Shown: one piece after another, positions 17,419 through 25,899 of the stretch
Position numbering within the stretch: position 1 is the first letter of the stretch
Layout: each line of letters begins with the position of its first letter
Source: Hanstruepera neustonica
Lineage (GTDB): Bacteria > Bacteroidota > Bacteroidia > Flavobacteriales > Flavobacteriaceae
NCBI RefSeq assembly: GCF_002895005.1
Contig: NZ_POWF01000004.1
Coordinates: 124,001-188,000, forward strand
Length of the DNA: 64,000 nt
Reading direction: 5' to 3'
Made by a program: the position numbers and the translations under genes
Notes under the pieces: generated by a model
What the model was told of the DNA's origin: nothing
What the model saw: only the letters and a program-made list of their open reading frames with translations
Databases searched by the model: none

Positions 17419-18882
17419 TTATAGTTTCTCCAGTTTTTTAAGCATTTCAACAGCGTTGCGATTATTCGGATTAAGTTCCAAAGACTTTTTATAGTTTTCT
17501 ATGGCCTCTTGATTTCTTCCTAACGCCATAAGCGCTTCGGCATAGCTGTCATAAGGATTATCCTTATCAGGAAAAGCGTCAATACTCAATTCAAATACGT
17601 TGGCTGCAATACGGGCTTGACCTTCTTCTAAATACCGATAGCCTGCAACAATCAGTTCTTGTTCACTCAAATAATAATCGGTATTATCTCGATTCATTTT
17701 AAAAAATGAAATGCCCGCTTCAATTCCATTTTGGTCGATGGTTTCCGTTAGAAACTTGGCTAAAGGCATTTTAGGAAAGTCATAAGGCTCATCATACAAG
17801 ATGCCTGCAATGGCTGTTGTCATACTGTTCAAAAAAGCACGCCGTGTATTGTTCAAAAAAATAATGGTTGTATCACTTGAGGGAATATACGTATATAACG
17901 AGCAAAATCCATCAATAGCACCACTATGTCCAACGGTTTCTATTAGTTTTCCCATATTGCCTATAGGTTTTTCCAAAAGCTCCCAACCATATCCATAATA
18001 ACCGCCATATCCCGAGTCTGGTATCTGCTTGTCAAACATAACCTTTAATTGTTCTTCGGACAGTAAAGTTCCATCATGCAACGACTGATTAAATAGAAAT
18101 AAATCTTCCACTGTGGCATATAAACCACCAGAGGCATAGGCTGTTGATTTGTTGGAAAGCTCAATATTAAAATAATCTCCAAAGCCTTTATAGTAACCTG
18201 AAGCCATATTTTTAATAATAGGTCTATTCCTAAAGTAACCCGAGCTTTCCATTCCAGCTGGATCAAATATCCGTTCTTGTAAGGCTTCCTCATAGGTTAA
18301 TCCCGTTACAGTTTCGACTAGGTAACCCAAAATATCGTAGCCAGCATTGCTGTATTCAAACTTGTCGCCAGGTTGGAAGTCCATGGGCATAGCAGCAATA
18401 TCACGAATGATATCTTTCGGTCGGTTACTTTGGCTAGTATTATTAAAATCACGTGATAAACCAGCAGAATGGGTTAGAAGGTGATGTGTGGTAATAAATT
18501 CTGCATATTGATTGTCAAAATCTGGTAAATAAGTAGAAATGGGTTCATGTAAATCCAGTTTACTTTCAGCCACCAATTGCATGATCAAAGTAGCCGTAAA
18601 CGGCTTGGATAGAGAAGCAATTTGAAATTTGGTTTCTGGTGTATTCGGAATTTCCCAAGAACGGTTGGCCAAACCATAACCCTTTTTAAAAACAACCGTT
18701 CCTTCATGGGCTACCAATACCGAGCCATTAAAGCCATCATAATCAGCATATAAACCAACTAACGAATCAATCTTATGGGCTTTTGTATCGGATACTGAAA
18801 TTGAAGATGGTTCCTGACCGCATGATAAGCTCATAGCAATCAAACCAATCGCTATGAGCATCATGAATTGTTTTTTAATCAT
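17419..18882 (-). CDS. Serine beta-lactamase-like hydrolase lipoprotein with TPR tail
   Basis: 487 residues. The signal peptide has a lipobox (AMSLSC, Cys21). The class C / PBP4*-like domain shows all three motifs: S90-x-x-K93 (SLSK), Y177-S-N179, and H319-S-G321. A C-terminal TPR (about 440-485, NPYDSYAEALMALGRNQEA) is a combination common in Bacteroidetes serine hydrolases. It is probably an envelope D-aminopeptidase or esterase rather than an antibiotic-resistance enzyme. Its stop is 3 bases from the convergent dioxygenase stop. Confidence 0.9.
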   Translation of the reverse strand: MIKKQFMMLIAIGLIAMSLSCGQEPSSISVSDTKAHKIDSLVGLYADYDGFNGSVLVAHEGTVVFKKGYGLANRSWEIPNTPETKFQIASLSKPFTATLIMQLVAESKLDLHEPISTYLPDFDNQYAEFITTHHLLTHSAGLSRDFNNTSQSNRPKDIIRDIAAMPMDFQPGDKFEYSNAGYDILGYLVETVTGLTYEEALQERIFDPAGMESSGYFRNRPIIKNMASGYYKGFGDYFNIELSNKSTAYASGGLYATVEDLFLFNQSLHDGTLLSEEQLKVMFDKQIPDSGYGGYYGYGWELLEKPIGNMGKLIETVGHSGAIDGFCSLYTYIPSSDTTIIFLNNTRRAFLNSMTTAIAGILYDEPYDFPKMPLAKFLTETIDQNGIEAGISFFKMNRDNTDYYLSEQELIVAGYRYLEEGQARIAANVFELSIDAFPDKDNPYDSYAEALMALGRNQEAIENYKKSLELNPNNRNAVEMLKKLEKL

Positions 18883-18902
18883 AAGTAAGTAATTATTTCA
18901 GC

Positions 18903-19493
18903 TTAACAACCAAAGAATTCAAATTTGAGAACACCATCATTCTGCTTGATTATAAAAGGAATCTTTTCGAGGGTACAGGCTGGTTCAATAGTGAATTGAA
19001 TATAACCATGAACTTCAAATGAGTTTTCGGTATTCAATTGAATTTGTTGCGTGTAGGTGGTATTCTCACGAACCCAGTTTACAGGACCATTAATAAAAGG
19101 ATGCAAATCTAGTTCTTCTTTGGTTAAGGGATTTTCAATGAGTTTGCCAATAACTTCAAAGGCATCCGTATCATCTATTACCATGGTAAATTTACCAGAG
19201 AAATAACCGGTAGCATTGGGTGATACAAAATGCCCACCATCTTTCAAACGCATATCCACAATTAAATTGTAAAGGGAATGACTTTGTGCTTCGGCACGAA
19301 ACGCTACAGCAAAAAGTTCCCGGTTTAAATCGGGTTGATCAAACAAAGAGTATTCAAGAGGTCCTTTTTTGCAGGTAAGTACTGTTTCACTCTTGGTTTC
19401 AGTCATAGCTAAAGCCAAATCCTGTGAAGTCATCGGCTGGTTTTGGCAACTCAACATGGTGAGTAGGCAAAAGGTTAAAATAAATCTAGTCAT
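18903..19493 (-). CDS. Hypothetical lipoprotein, divergent from the ToxR-like regulator
   Basis: 196 residues, signal peptide with lipobox (LTMLSC, Cys16). The mature part is beta-rich with no recognised family; a cysteine is the last residue (KFEFFGC) and others sit mid-protein (LTCKKG, EPACTLE). It lies 20 bases upstream of the beta-lactamase-like lipoprotein gene on the same strand, so the two may be one transcript. Its promoter region is shared with the divergent membrane regulator at 19617, which may control it. Confidence 0.7.
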   Translation of the reverse strand: MTRFILTFCLLTMLSCQNQPMTSQDLALAMTETKSETVLTCKKGPLEYSLFDQPDLNRELFAVAFRAEAQSHSLYNLIVDMRLKDGGHFVSPNATGYFSGKFTMVIDDTDAFEVIGKLIENPLTKEELDLHPFINGPVNWVRENTTYTQQIQLNTENSFEVHGYIQFTIEPACTLEKIPFIIKQNDGVLKFEFFGC

Positions 19494-19535
19494 AATGTTC
19501 GTTTTTTTAATTCATCATAAAACTAGGTCTATCAA

Positions 19536-19611
19536 GTGTTTAAAGTGTCAAAAAAATGTAAAAGAAGTGCAAACAGTTTCAAAAAGTCCTAAAAATGTGT
19601 GTAATTTACAC
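19536..19611 (+). promoter_or_regulatory. Helically phased GTgtnAAA repeats and a palindrome before the ToxR-like gene
   Basis: Related short blocks (GTGTTTAAA, GTGTCAAAA, TGTAAAAG, GTGCAAAC, GTTTCAAAA, GTCCTAAAA, TGTGTGTAA) start near 19536, 19545, 19557, 19567, 19576, 19586 and 19597, about every 9-12 bases. A perfect 6-1-6 palindrome (GTGTAA T TTACAC, 19599-19611) follows, 5 bases before the start codon. Phased direct repeats are the usual binding pattern of OmpR/PhoB-type winged helices, so this is a candidate autoregulatory array. Confidence 0.45.
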
Positions 19612-19616
19612 CTGTT

Positions 19617-20480
19617 ATGAATAAAAAAGTTATTTATAGTACTGTTGGATTGCTTTTGGCTATCATTTCAGTGATTAATTTACTGCGTCCCGAATCTCAT
19701 ACCGATAATTTTCCTGAAAAGGTTAAAATAGCGTTGCGTGATGCTGGCAATCAATTGCTGTTGGCCAATCAAGATTCTACCTCGCGAATTCTTCCAATAA
19801 AGGAATTGGAACCTTTAAAATATGAATTGTCTTTTGAAAGACCCCTTAAAATAGAGCCCGACAGCCTCGTTAGCATATTGGATAACAGTTTAAAAAAAAC
19901 GGAACTCCCCAATGAGTATCTTACCGAGGTGTTGCAATGTATCGATAATGAAGTGGCTTATAGCTTTGATATGAAGAAAAGCGTTGATACTGATGTGATT
20001 CCTTGTCGTGGTCGCGACTTACCCAGCAATTGCTATACCATTACAGTGCTTTTTACAGCTGCACAAATGGCTGAAAGTAACAGCTATTTATGGTACTTAT
20101 TGTTGGTATTGGGTTTTATATTGATAGCATTCGGCTTCTTCAATAACAAAACAACCACTATAAAAGGGCAGTCCACAGGTGAACACTTGGAACTTGGAAG
20201 CTTTTATTTTTATCCAGAGCAGAACAAACTGGTCAAGCAAGCCACTGAAATCAACCTATCCAAAAAGGAATGTGAAATATTAGCATTGTTTGTTGAGCGT
20301 CCCAATCAAATCATTAAACGCGATGAGCTCACCAAAACGGTTTGGGAAGATAATGGTGTGTTTGTGGGACGCAGTTTAGATACCTATATTTCCAAACTCC
20401 GTAAGAAACTTAAGAGCGATAAGTCTATTAAGTTAACCAATGTACATGGTGTAGGCTATAAGCTGGAAGTCAACCAGTAA
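19617..20480 (+). CDS. Membrane-bound ToxR-like winged-helix regulator
   Basis: 287 residues in an unusual order: N-terminal membrane segment (about 6-22), periplasmic domain (about 25-150) with three cysteines, a second membrane segment (about 158-176, YLWYLLLVLGFILIAFGFF), then a cytoplasmic OmpR/PhoB-type winged helix (about 190-287). The helix shows KRDELTKTVW, the GRSLDTYISKLRKKL recognition region and the HGVGYKL wing. It is a one-component sensor that could pass an envelope signal straight to DNA. Genes divergent from it (18903, 17419) are possible targets. Confidence 0.85.
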   Translation: MNKKVIYSTVGLLLAIISVINLLRPESHTDNFPEKVKIALRDAGNQLLLANQDSTSRILPIKELEPLKYELSFERPLKIEPDSLVSILDNSLKKTELPNEYLTEVLQCIDNEVAYSFDMKKSVDTDVIPCRGRDLPSNCYTITVLFTAAQMAESNSYLWYLLLVLGFILIAFGFFNNKTTTIKGQSTGEHLELGSFYFYPEQNKLVKQATEINLSKKECEILALFVERPNQIIKRDELTKTVWEDNGVFVGRSLDTYISKLRKKLKSDKSIKLTNVHGVGYKLEVNQ

Positions 20481-20509
20481 TTTGTTTATATTTACCTAAA
20501 AACCACCTA

Positions 20510-21145
20510 ATGGATCCACGCGTTGACGATTACATAAATCAACAAGAGCATTGGCAAGACGAGCTCCGTTTGTTGCGCCAAATAGCATTAGACTGCGAAC
20601 TTTCTGAAACTATTAAATGGAAACAACCTTGCTATATGCATAATGGCAAAAACGTGCTATTGTTGGGTGCATTCAAAGCCCATGCTTTTATGAGCTTTCT
20701 CAAAGGGGCATTGATTGATGATGTTCATAATATCTTAACCAAACCGGGTGAAAATACCCGTAGCGGTCGCATAGCCGCATTTACTAAAGTTACAGATATC
20801 AAGAAACAAACTCCTGCGCTTAAAGACTATATTTTTCAGGCAATAGAATTGGAAAACAAGGGAATGAGCATTCCTGCGGCATCAGAATCTGTGGAAATCC
20901 CAGACGAGCTGGAAGCTGTTTTTGATTCAGATTCAGATTTTAAAGAAGCCTTCTTGGCCTTAACACCGGGTCGACAAAGAGGCTATGTACTTAACTTTAC
21001 AGCGCCCAAACAATCCAAAACCCGTACAACACGAATTAATAAGTATCGCGACCGTATTTTAAAGGGCAAAGGCATTCATGATTGTGTTTGCGGGCATTCC
21101 AAGAAAATGCCTAATTGCGATGGTTCCCATAAGTTTTTGAATTGA
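20510..21145 (+). CDS. YdeI/OmpD-associated family protein with C-terminal CDGSH iron-sulfur motif
   Basis: 211 residues. The N-terminal DUF1801-like domain (ETIKWKQPCYMHNGKNVLLLGAF) leads into a YdeI helical region (FKEAFLALTPGRQRGYVLNF, about 145-165). The last 20 residues contain CVCGHSKKMPNCDGSH, an exact match to the C-x-C-x2-S-x3-P-x-C-D-G-S-H pattern of mitoNEET-type 2Fe-2S proteins. A 2Fe-2S cluster bound by three Cys and one His is therefore likely. The function of the fusion is unknown. It follows the ToxR-like gene by 29 bases. Confidence 0.85.
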   Translation: MDPRVDDYINQQEHWQDELRLLRQIALDCELSETIKWKQPCYMHNGKNVLLLGAFKAHAFMSFLKGALIDDVHNILTKPGENTRSGRIAAFTKVTDIKKQTPALKDYIFQAIELENKGMSIPAASESVEIPDELEAVFDSDSDFKEAFLALTPGRQRGYVLNFTAPKQSKTRTTRINKYRDRILKGKGIHDCVCGHSKKMPNCDGSHKFLN

Positions 21146-21196
21146 GTCCACCTATTTACAGGACTTTCTTATATTTATGATTCGAAACAAAAACAG

Positions 21197-21784
21197 ATGA
21201 AAACCTTACTGTGCTTGCTGCTAGTTTCAAGCGTATGGATTGCGAACAGCCAGACCACAACCCGTAATTTTGAGGTGTTGCACGACAGTCGCCATTTGGG
21301 CACACTGCATGCCACCAAAACGGTTACGGGAGATCAGGTGGTGTATACCAGTCACACAGAAATTGCCTATCAGCTCATGGTTAATATTGAAGTAACCTAT
21401 GACTATGACGTCACCTTTGTAAAAGGTGAACTCCAAGAAGCCAAAGCCCATATCACAGTGCGTGGAAACGATAAAACCAAAGTCAATACTGTAAAAAAGG
21501 GTAGTGGTTATGAATTTTATTCCGAAGGTGAGTTAGTCAAAACCATTAAAGGCTCTATTACCCATAGCATCATCCAGTTGTTGTTTGATGAGCCTATAGG
21601 TGTCACCCGTATTTATGCTGAAGAACACGGCGAATACCATGAATTACGGGAACTAGCCGATCACACCTATCTTAAAACAGCACCCAGCGGCAAAAAGAAT
21701 ACCTATTTCTATAGAAATGGGGAACTTTATAAATCGGATGTCAATGCGGGTATCATTAAGTTTTCCATAGTCAAAAAAGACTAA
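21197..21784 (+). CDS. Secreted DUF6134-like protein
   Basis: 195 residues with a signal peptide (MKTLLCLLLVSSVWIANSQ). The mature protein is an all-beta pattern, beginning FEVLHDSRHLGTLHATK, that I associate with DUF6134 (from memory). No catalytic motif is visible. Probably periplasmic. A TATATTTA -7-like box lies about 20 bases upstream of the start. Confidence 0.72.
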   Translation: MKTLLCLLLVSSVWIANSQTTTRNFEVLHDSRHLGTLHATKTVTGDQVVYTSHTEIAYQLMVNIEVTYDYDVTFVKGELQEAKAHITVRGNDKTKVNTVKKGSGYEFYSEGELVKTIKGSITHSIIQLLFDEPIGVTRIYAEEHGEYHELRELADHTYLKTAPSGKKNTYFYRNGELYKSDVNAGIIKFSIVKKD

Positions 21785-21879
21785 CAGTTTCATAACATAA
21801 ATCATCATTTTTTTCTGTACCTTTAGGATTCTAGGTTTCAAAATGGAACCAGCTGTGCAACCAAAAACGATTAATCCTA

Positions 21880-22938
21880 ATGAATACTAAAAGTGTCAAG
21901 GCTTACGGAACGGAGTCTCCCGAAGCCGATTTAAAACAATTACACATAGACCGTCGTACGGTTTTACCAAAAGACGTTGAAATTGATATCCTATACTGTG
22001 GTGTATGTCACTCCGATTTACACTTCGCCCGAAACGATTGGGGCATGACCGAATATCCAGTAGTACCTGGCCACGAAATCGTGGGTCGTGTGACCCAAGT
22101 AGGTGGTGAGGTATCCAAATACAAAGTAGGCGACTTGGTAGCTGTGGGCTGTCTGGTAGATTCCTGTCGTACCTGTAGTAACTGCGAAGCCGATTTAGAA
22201 CAATACTGTACTGGTGGCTGGGTAGGCACCTACGGTGGTTACGACAAACATTTGGACACTAACACCCATGGAGGCTATTCCGAAACCATTGTGGTTGATG
22301 AGGAATTTGTCCTTCGCGTCCCTGAAAATTTAGATAAAGCGGGTATTGCACCCGTACTCTGTGCTGGTATCACCACATGGTCACCCTTGCGTTACAGGAA
22401 TGTGGGTAAGGACAGCAAAGTGGCTGTAGTGGGTCTTGGTGGTTTGGGCCACATGGCTATCAAATTGGCATCAGCTTTAGGTGCTCATGTAACCTTGTTT
22501 TCACGTTCTACCAATAAAATAGATGACGCCAAACAACTAGGTGCTAATGAGGTGATTATCTCAACAGATGAATCTGCCATGGAAGCTGCCGCAGGACGCT
22601 TTGATGTCATTTTAGATACGGTGCCCTATGCACATGATTTTAATCCATACATTGCAACCTTGAATACCAATGGAACCTTGGTAGTATTAGGCTATTTAGG
22701 ACCTTTAGAGCCACCTGTGGTTACCGTACCCATGATTATGGGCCGTAAATCTGTAGCAGGTTCTCTCATTGGTGGTATTGCTGAAACCCAAGAATTGTTA
22801 GACTTCTGTGGTAAGCATAATATTGTGTCTGATATTGAGGTTATCAATATGCAGGATATCAACAACGCCTATGAGCGCATGCTTAAAAGTGATGTCAAGT
22901 ACAGGTTTGTAATTGATATGAAGTCGCTAAAGGGTTAG
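21880..22938 (+). CDS. Zinc-dependent NAD(P) alcohol dehydrogenase, cinnamyl-alcohol-dehydrogenase type
   Basis: 352 residues. Catalytic zinc ligands are C43 (CGVCHSD), H65-E66 (PGHE) and C161; the structural zinc cluster is C96, C99, C102 and C110. The Rossmann motif is VVGLGGLGHMAIKLA (about 184-198). This set fits the YahK/CAD branch of medium-chain dehydrogenases, which reduce aldehydes. Length is normal. It is monocistronic. Confidence 0.92.
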   Translation: MNTKSVKAYGTESPEADLKQLHIDRRTVLPKDVEIDILYCGVCHSDLHFARNDWGMTEYPVVPGHEIVGRVTQVGGEVSKYKVGDLVAVGCLVDSCRTCSNCEADLEQYCTGGWVGTYGGYDKHLDTNTHGGYSETIVVDEEFVLRVPENLDKAGIAPVLCAGITTWSPLRYRNVGKDSKVAVVGLGGLGHMAIKLASALGAHVTLFSRSTNKIDDAKQLGANEVIISTDESAMEAAAGRFDVILDTVPYAHDFNPYIATLNTNGTLVVLGYLGPLEPPVVTVPMIMGRKSVAGSLIGGIAETQELLDFCGKHNIVSDIEVINMQDINNAYERMLKSDVKYRFVIDMKSLKG

Positions 22939-22998
22939 CGCATAGTCATTTGGAAAAAAAAGCATAAAAAAGTTAAAAACTTTTCAGGAGTTTTTAGG

Positions 22999-23029
22999 TA
23001 TTGGTTGTTATATAACTATACAACCAATA
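22999..23029 (+). promoter_or_regulatory. Perfect 10-bp inverted repeat directly upstream of the 23040 gene
   Basis: TATTGGTTGT (22999-23008) and ACAACCAATA (23020-23029) are exact inverse copies separated by an 11-base AT-rich spacer, ending 10 bases before the start codon. It is either an operator for a dimeric regulator or an mRNA hairpin masking the start. No T-tract follows, so it is not a terminator. Confidence 0.5.
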
Positions 23030-23039
23030 AATAGACAAC

Positions 23040-23717
23040 ATGAAAAAGTTACTTTTAATGCTTGGGGCAGTAGCATTGTTCAACTGCTCATCCGATGACA
23101 ACATCATTCAAAACCCACCTGTAGACCAAACCCGTTACAATCCTGATCTCACTATTGTAGAGAATCTAGACAATGGGGTAGCGGTATTGGATATTACGGC
23201 CGAACTAGGCGTAGAAGCCTTATACGGTATTGAGTATGGTGGTGGTTATATTTTCCATGTGGATGAAGCCGATGGTAAACTCATGGTGGCCACCGATTAT
23301 TCCTCCATAGGGCAAACCTCTTGGGGCGATCATTTCGATTTAACCAACAGTGCCGAAATAGGAGCCGGGCGTGACAATACCCAACAGATTGTAGATGGCA
23401 ACCTAGCCGATAACAGCGGTGTACCCAACGGATTGGAGTTTGGCAGTGATGACTATGCCTTTAAGATTGTCTGGGATTTAGAATATGCCGGTTATGATGA
23501 TTGGTTTGTACCTAGCAAAGGTGCTATGGAGGCTATTTTTGATAATGTACACATGCGTGGCATGGGTAATTTTGATGAAGCCCAGTTCTACTGGACATCA
23601 ACTAAAGAGGGGTATCAGCCGTATGTCATGACTTTTAACCCCAACACCTTTAATGGCGATTGCTTTTTAGGCACTTGTTTTGCCTCTAATGCGGTGGTGA
23701 TTGTAAGGACGTTTTAG
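23040..23717 (+). CDS. Lcl/DUF1566-type lipoprotein
   Basis: 225 residues, lipobox ALFNC (Cys16). The C-terminal two-thirds reads like a Legionella-collagen-like C-terminal (DUF1566) domain, with GYIFHVDEADGK, DDWFVPSKGAMEAI and FYWTSTKEG as landmark segments, a C-type-lectin-like fold used for surface binding in many Bacteroidetes. The gene stands alone between an inverted repeat and a terminator, so it is probably regulated by itself. Confidence 0.82.
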   Translation: MKKLLLMLGAVALFNCSSDDNIIQNPPVDQTRYNPDLTIVENLDNGVAVLDITAELGVEALYGIEYGGGYIFHVDEADGKLMVATDYSSIGQTSWGDHFDLTNSAEIGAGRDNTQQIVDGNLADNSGVPNGLEFGSDDYAFKIVWDLEYAGYDDWFVPSKGAMEAIFDNVHMRGMGNFDEAQFYWTSTKEGYQPYVMTFNPNTFNGDCFLGTCFASNAVVIVRTF

Positions 23718-23760
23718 AATATACGACCATTGAAAAAGAAATAGTTAGTAAGTTAGTCTG

Positions 23761-23800
23761 AAATGGTGTTCAAGCAATGTGTTTGAGCACCATTTTTTGT
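23761..23800 (+). terminator. Rho-independent terminator after the DUF1566 lipoprotein gene
   Basis: AATGGTGTTCAA (23762-23773) pairs with TTGAGCACCATT (23783-23794) over 12 bp with one G-U, 9-base loop, then a run of six T. Confidence 0.88.
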
Positions 23801-24026
23801 ACTGGAAACCTACCAGCAGCAAGACTTAAGGGACATTAAAATATTTATATAACGGTGTTTTTTGAATGGGTTTTTTATATACTTTTGATATAGAAAATAA
23901 ATCATATAAGGACCTAGTCCATAAGGGAATGATAACCGTATATACGTTTTAATTTTAACTACAATATAAAACCTTTGGGCTACCGATACCTTTTTAAATA
24001 TTAGTGATGATAACATCTGTTTCAAA
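23801..24026. other. AT-rich intergenic stretch
   Basis: Together with the terminator this makes a 309-base gap. No plausible ORF, tRNA or strong repeat is visible; short AT-rich stretches near 23990 may hold the promoter of the ATP-grasp gene, but no clean TAnnTTTG box is seen. Confidence 0.4.
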
Positions 24027-25322
24027 TTGAAAAAAACAGCACCCGGAAAACTAAAAATCCTTTTGGTTTCCAAATATGGCGAAACATTAGATATCGCAAA
24101 CGCTATGCAGGCAGAAGGGCATAGCCTTAAAATGTATATTGAAGAAAAAGGCTGCAAGGAAATTGGCTTTGGCTTTTGTACCAAAGTAACCGATTGGCAA
24201 AAGCATACCGATTGGGCCGACCTCATTATTTTCGACTATACGGGATATGGTGAGATATGTGAACAACTACGCAACCAAGGCAAACGGGTTATCGGTGGAT
24301 CGAAGTACACCGACTTGCTAGAAATGGACCGCAACTTTGGCCATCAACAGCTCAAGCTTCACAAAATAAAGGTATTGCCATCCTATGAGTTTGCAAACTT
24401 TCAAGAAGCTATTCGGTTTATTGAAAAGCATCCGGACGCCTATGTTATTAAACCCTCTGGGGAAACCCAGGAGTTTAAACAATTGCTATTTGTAGGCAGT
24501 GATGATGAAGGCTTGGATGTCATTCGCGTGCTCAAGGCCTATGAAAAATCATGGGGAAATGATTTTGGGGACTTTCAGTTACAGAAAAAGGTCAAAGGGG
24601 TAGAAATATCCATTGCGGCTTTCTTTAATGGCAAACAGTTTATCAAACCCGTCAACATCACCTTCGAACATAAAAAGTTATTCCCAAAGGAATTAGGGGT
24701 TTCTACGGGTGAAATGGGAACTAGCATGTTCTGGACCCACGATTCGCCTTTGTTTGACGCCACACTTAAGAAGTTTGAAGCCTCATTGGCTAAAGCCAAC
24801 TTTATTGGGCATATCGATATCAACTGTATTGTGAATGGTAATGGTATTTATCCGCTAGAGTTCACCTCCCGATTCGGATACCCACAAATTATGATTCAGC
24901 GGGCAGGTATTACGGAGCCTATGGGCGATTTCTTCTACAAGCTGGCTTCCGGGCAACACTTTGACATCAAGGTAAAAAAAGGCTTTCAAGTGGGTGTGTT
25001 TATTGTGGTGCCACCATTTCCGTATGAGGACAAGAAAACCTTTAAATTGTTCTCTAAAGATGCCGTGGTTATTTTTAAAAAGAACAACAAAGAAGGCATC
25101 CATCCCATGCATCTCAAAAACATCAATAACGAGTGGCTCATCACGGGAGATACGGGTATTGCCCTGTTGGTGAGTGGCACGGGACTGACCATGAAAGATG
25201 CCCAACGCAACATGTACAATCGTGTGCAAAACGTTATTGTGAATAACAGCTACTACCGTACCGATATTGGCGATCGTTGGCTGGAAGATTCTGATAAATT
25301 ATGGTCCTGGGGACTGCTGTAA
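24027..25322 (+). CDS. ATP-grasp protein, PurD-like
   Basis: 431 residues. The N-terminal Rossmann-like segment (KILLVSKYGETLDIANAMQ) must be included, so the TTG at 24027 is the likely start; the next ATG would cut into it. The ATP-grasp core includes YVIKPSGE (nucleotide-binding Lys), the acidic GHIDINCIV segment and LEFTSRFGYPQ, the metal-binding Glu/Arg region of PurD-like ligases. Glycinamide ribonucleotide synthetase activity itself is doubtful, because genome context is non-purine. It more likely ligates an unknown carboxylate and amine. A GNAT gene follows after 6 bases. Confidence 0.78.
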   Translation: MKKTAPGKLKILLVSKYGETLDIANAMQAEGHSLKMYIEEKGCKEIGFGFCTKVTDWQKHTDWADLIIFDYTGYGEICEQLRNQGKRVIGGSKYTDLLEMDRNFGHQQLKLHKIKVLPSYEFANFQEAIRFIEKHPDAYVIKPSGETQEFKQLLFVGSDDEGLDVIRVLKAYEKSWGNDFGDFQLQKKVKGVEISIAAFFNGKQFIKPVNITFEHKKLFPKELGVSTGEMGTSMFWTHDSPLFDATLKKFEASLAKANFIGHIDINCIVNGNGIYPLEFTSRFGYPQIMIQRAGITEPMGDFFYKLASGQHFDIKVKKGFQVGVFIVVPPFPYEDKKTFKLFSKDAVVIFKKNNKEGIHPMHLKNINNEWLITGDTGIALLVSGTGLTMKDAQRNMYNRVQNVIVNNSYYRTDIGDRWLEDSDKLWSWGLL

Positions 25323-25328
25323 CGAACC

Positions 25329-25775
25329 ATGATAACATTTAAACGGCTTACAGATGCCAAACGGTTCTTTGAATTATTACCTTTAGATTGGCAAGACAAC
25401 ATACTCCCACAATGGCCACAAATACAGGAAAGATCTACTATTTATGTGTTAGCGTCTGAAGAGGATATACTGGCTGGTGGTATCGTGTTTTCGGAAATCA
25501 TTCCCGAAATGGAAGCCTATAAAACTGAAGCCCAGTATTGGTTTTCTCAACATTATGCCTACATAGGCTATGTGTGGGTGCCTTTGGAAAAACGCCATAA
25601 TAACTATGGTACCCTGTGGCTTAAAAACCTGTTGGCATTAGATACGCAGCAAGGCTACTGGCTCACTACCGAAGAACCCCAGTTACAGTACTTTTATGAG
25701 AAGGCTGGTTTTCAGTGGGTTAAAACTCTGCGTTATGATGGGGTGGAAGAGAACCTCTTTGTATCAAGAATCTGA
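25329..25775 (+). CDS. GNAT-like acetyltransferase domain protein
   Basis: 148 residues, cytoplasmic. The pattern is GNAT-like: a beta strand with AYIGYVWVPLEKRHNNYGT standing in for the acetyl-CoA pyrophosphate loop, and QYFYEKAGFQWV as motif B. The loop is not a canonical Q/RxxGxG/A, so catalytic competence is uncertain. It is co-transcribed with the ATP-grasp gene 6 bases upstream, suggesting joint action on one small molecule. Confidence 0.7.
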   Translation: MITFKRLTDAKRFFELLPLDWQDNILPQWPQIQERSTIYVLASEEDILAGGIVFSEIIPEMEAYKTEAQYWFSQHYAYIGYVWVPLEKRHNNYGTLWLKNLLALDTQQGYWLTTEEPQLQYFYEKAGFQWVKTLRYDGVEENLFVSRI

Positions 25776-25787
25776 AATCAAAGATAC

Positions 25788-25864
25788 CTTGTCATTCCGC
25801 ACTTGATGCGGAATCTATGTAAGGTAGTATCTGATGGATCCTGCGTCAAGCGCAGGATGACAAG
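25788..25864. repeat. REP-like palindromic element, three-stem
   Basis: An outer 8-bp stem (CTTGTCAT 25788-25795 with ATGACAAG 25857-25864) encloses two hairpins: ATTCCGC/GCGGAAT (25794-25800 and 25808-25814; its first two bases overlap the outer stem) and ATCCTGCG/CGCAGGAT (25838-25845 and 25851-25858). It resembles dispersed TGTCATTCC-type intergenic repeats of flavobacteria. Confidence 0.65.
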
Positions 25865-25899
25865 ATTATTGTCCATTCTTAGGAACAGTAATAAAGCAA

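Noticed and set aside
24855-25229. 124-codon minus-strand ORF inside the ATP-grasp gene
   Set aside because: Antisense shadow; amino-acid composition is rich in His and Met and matches no fold.
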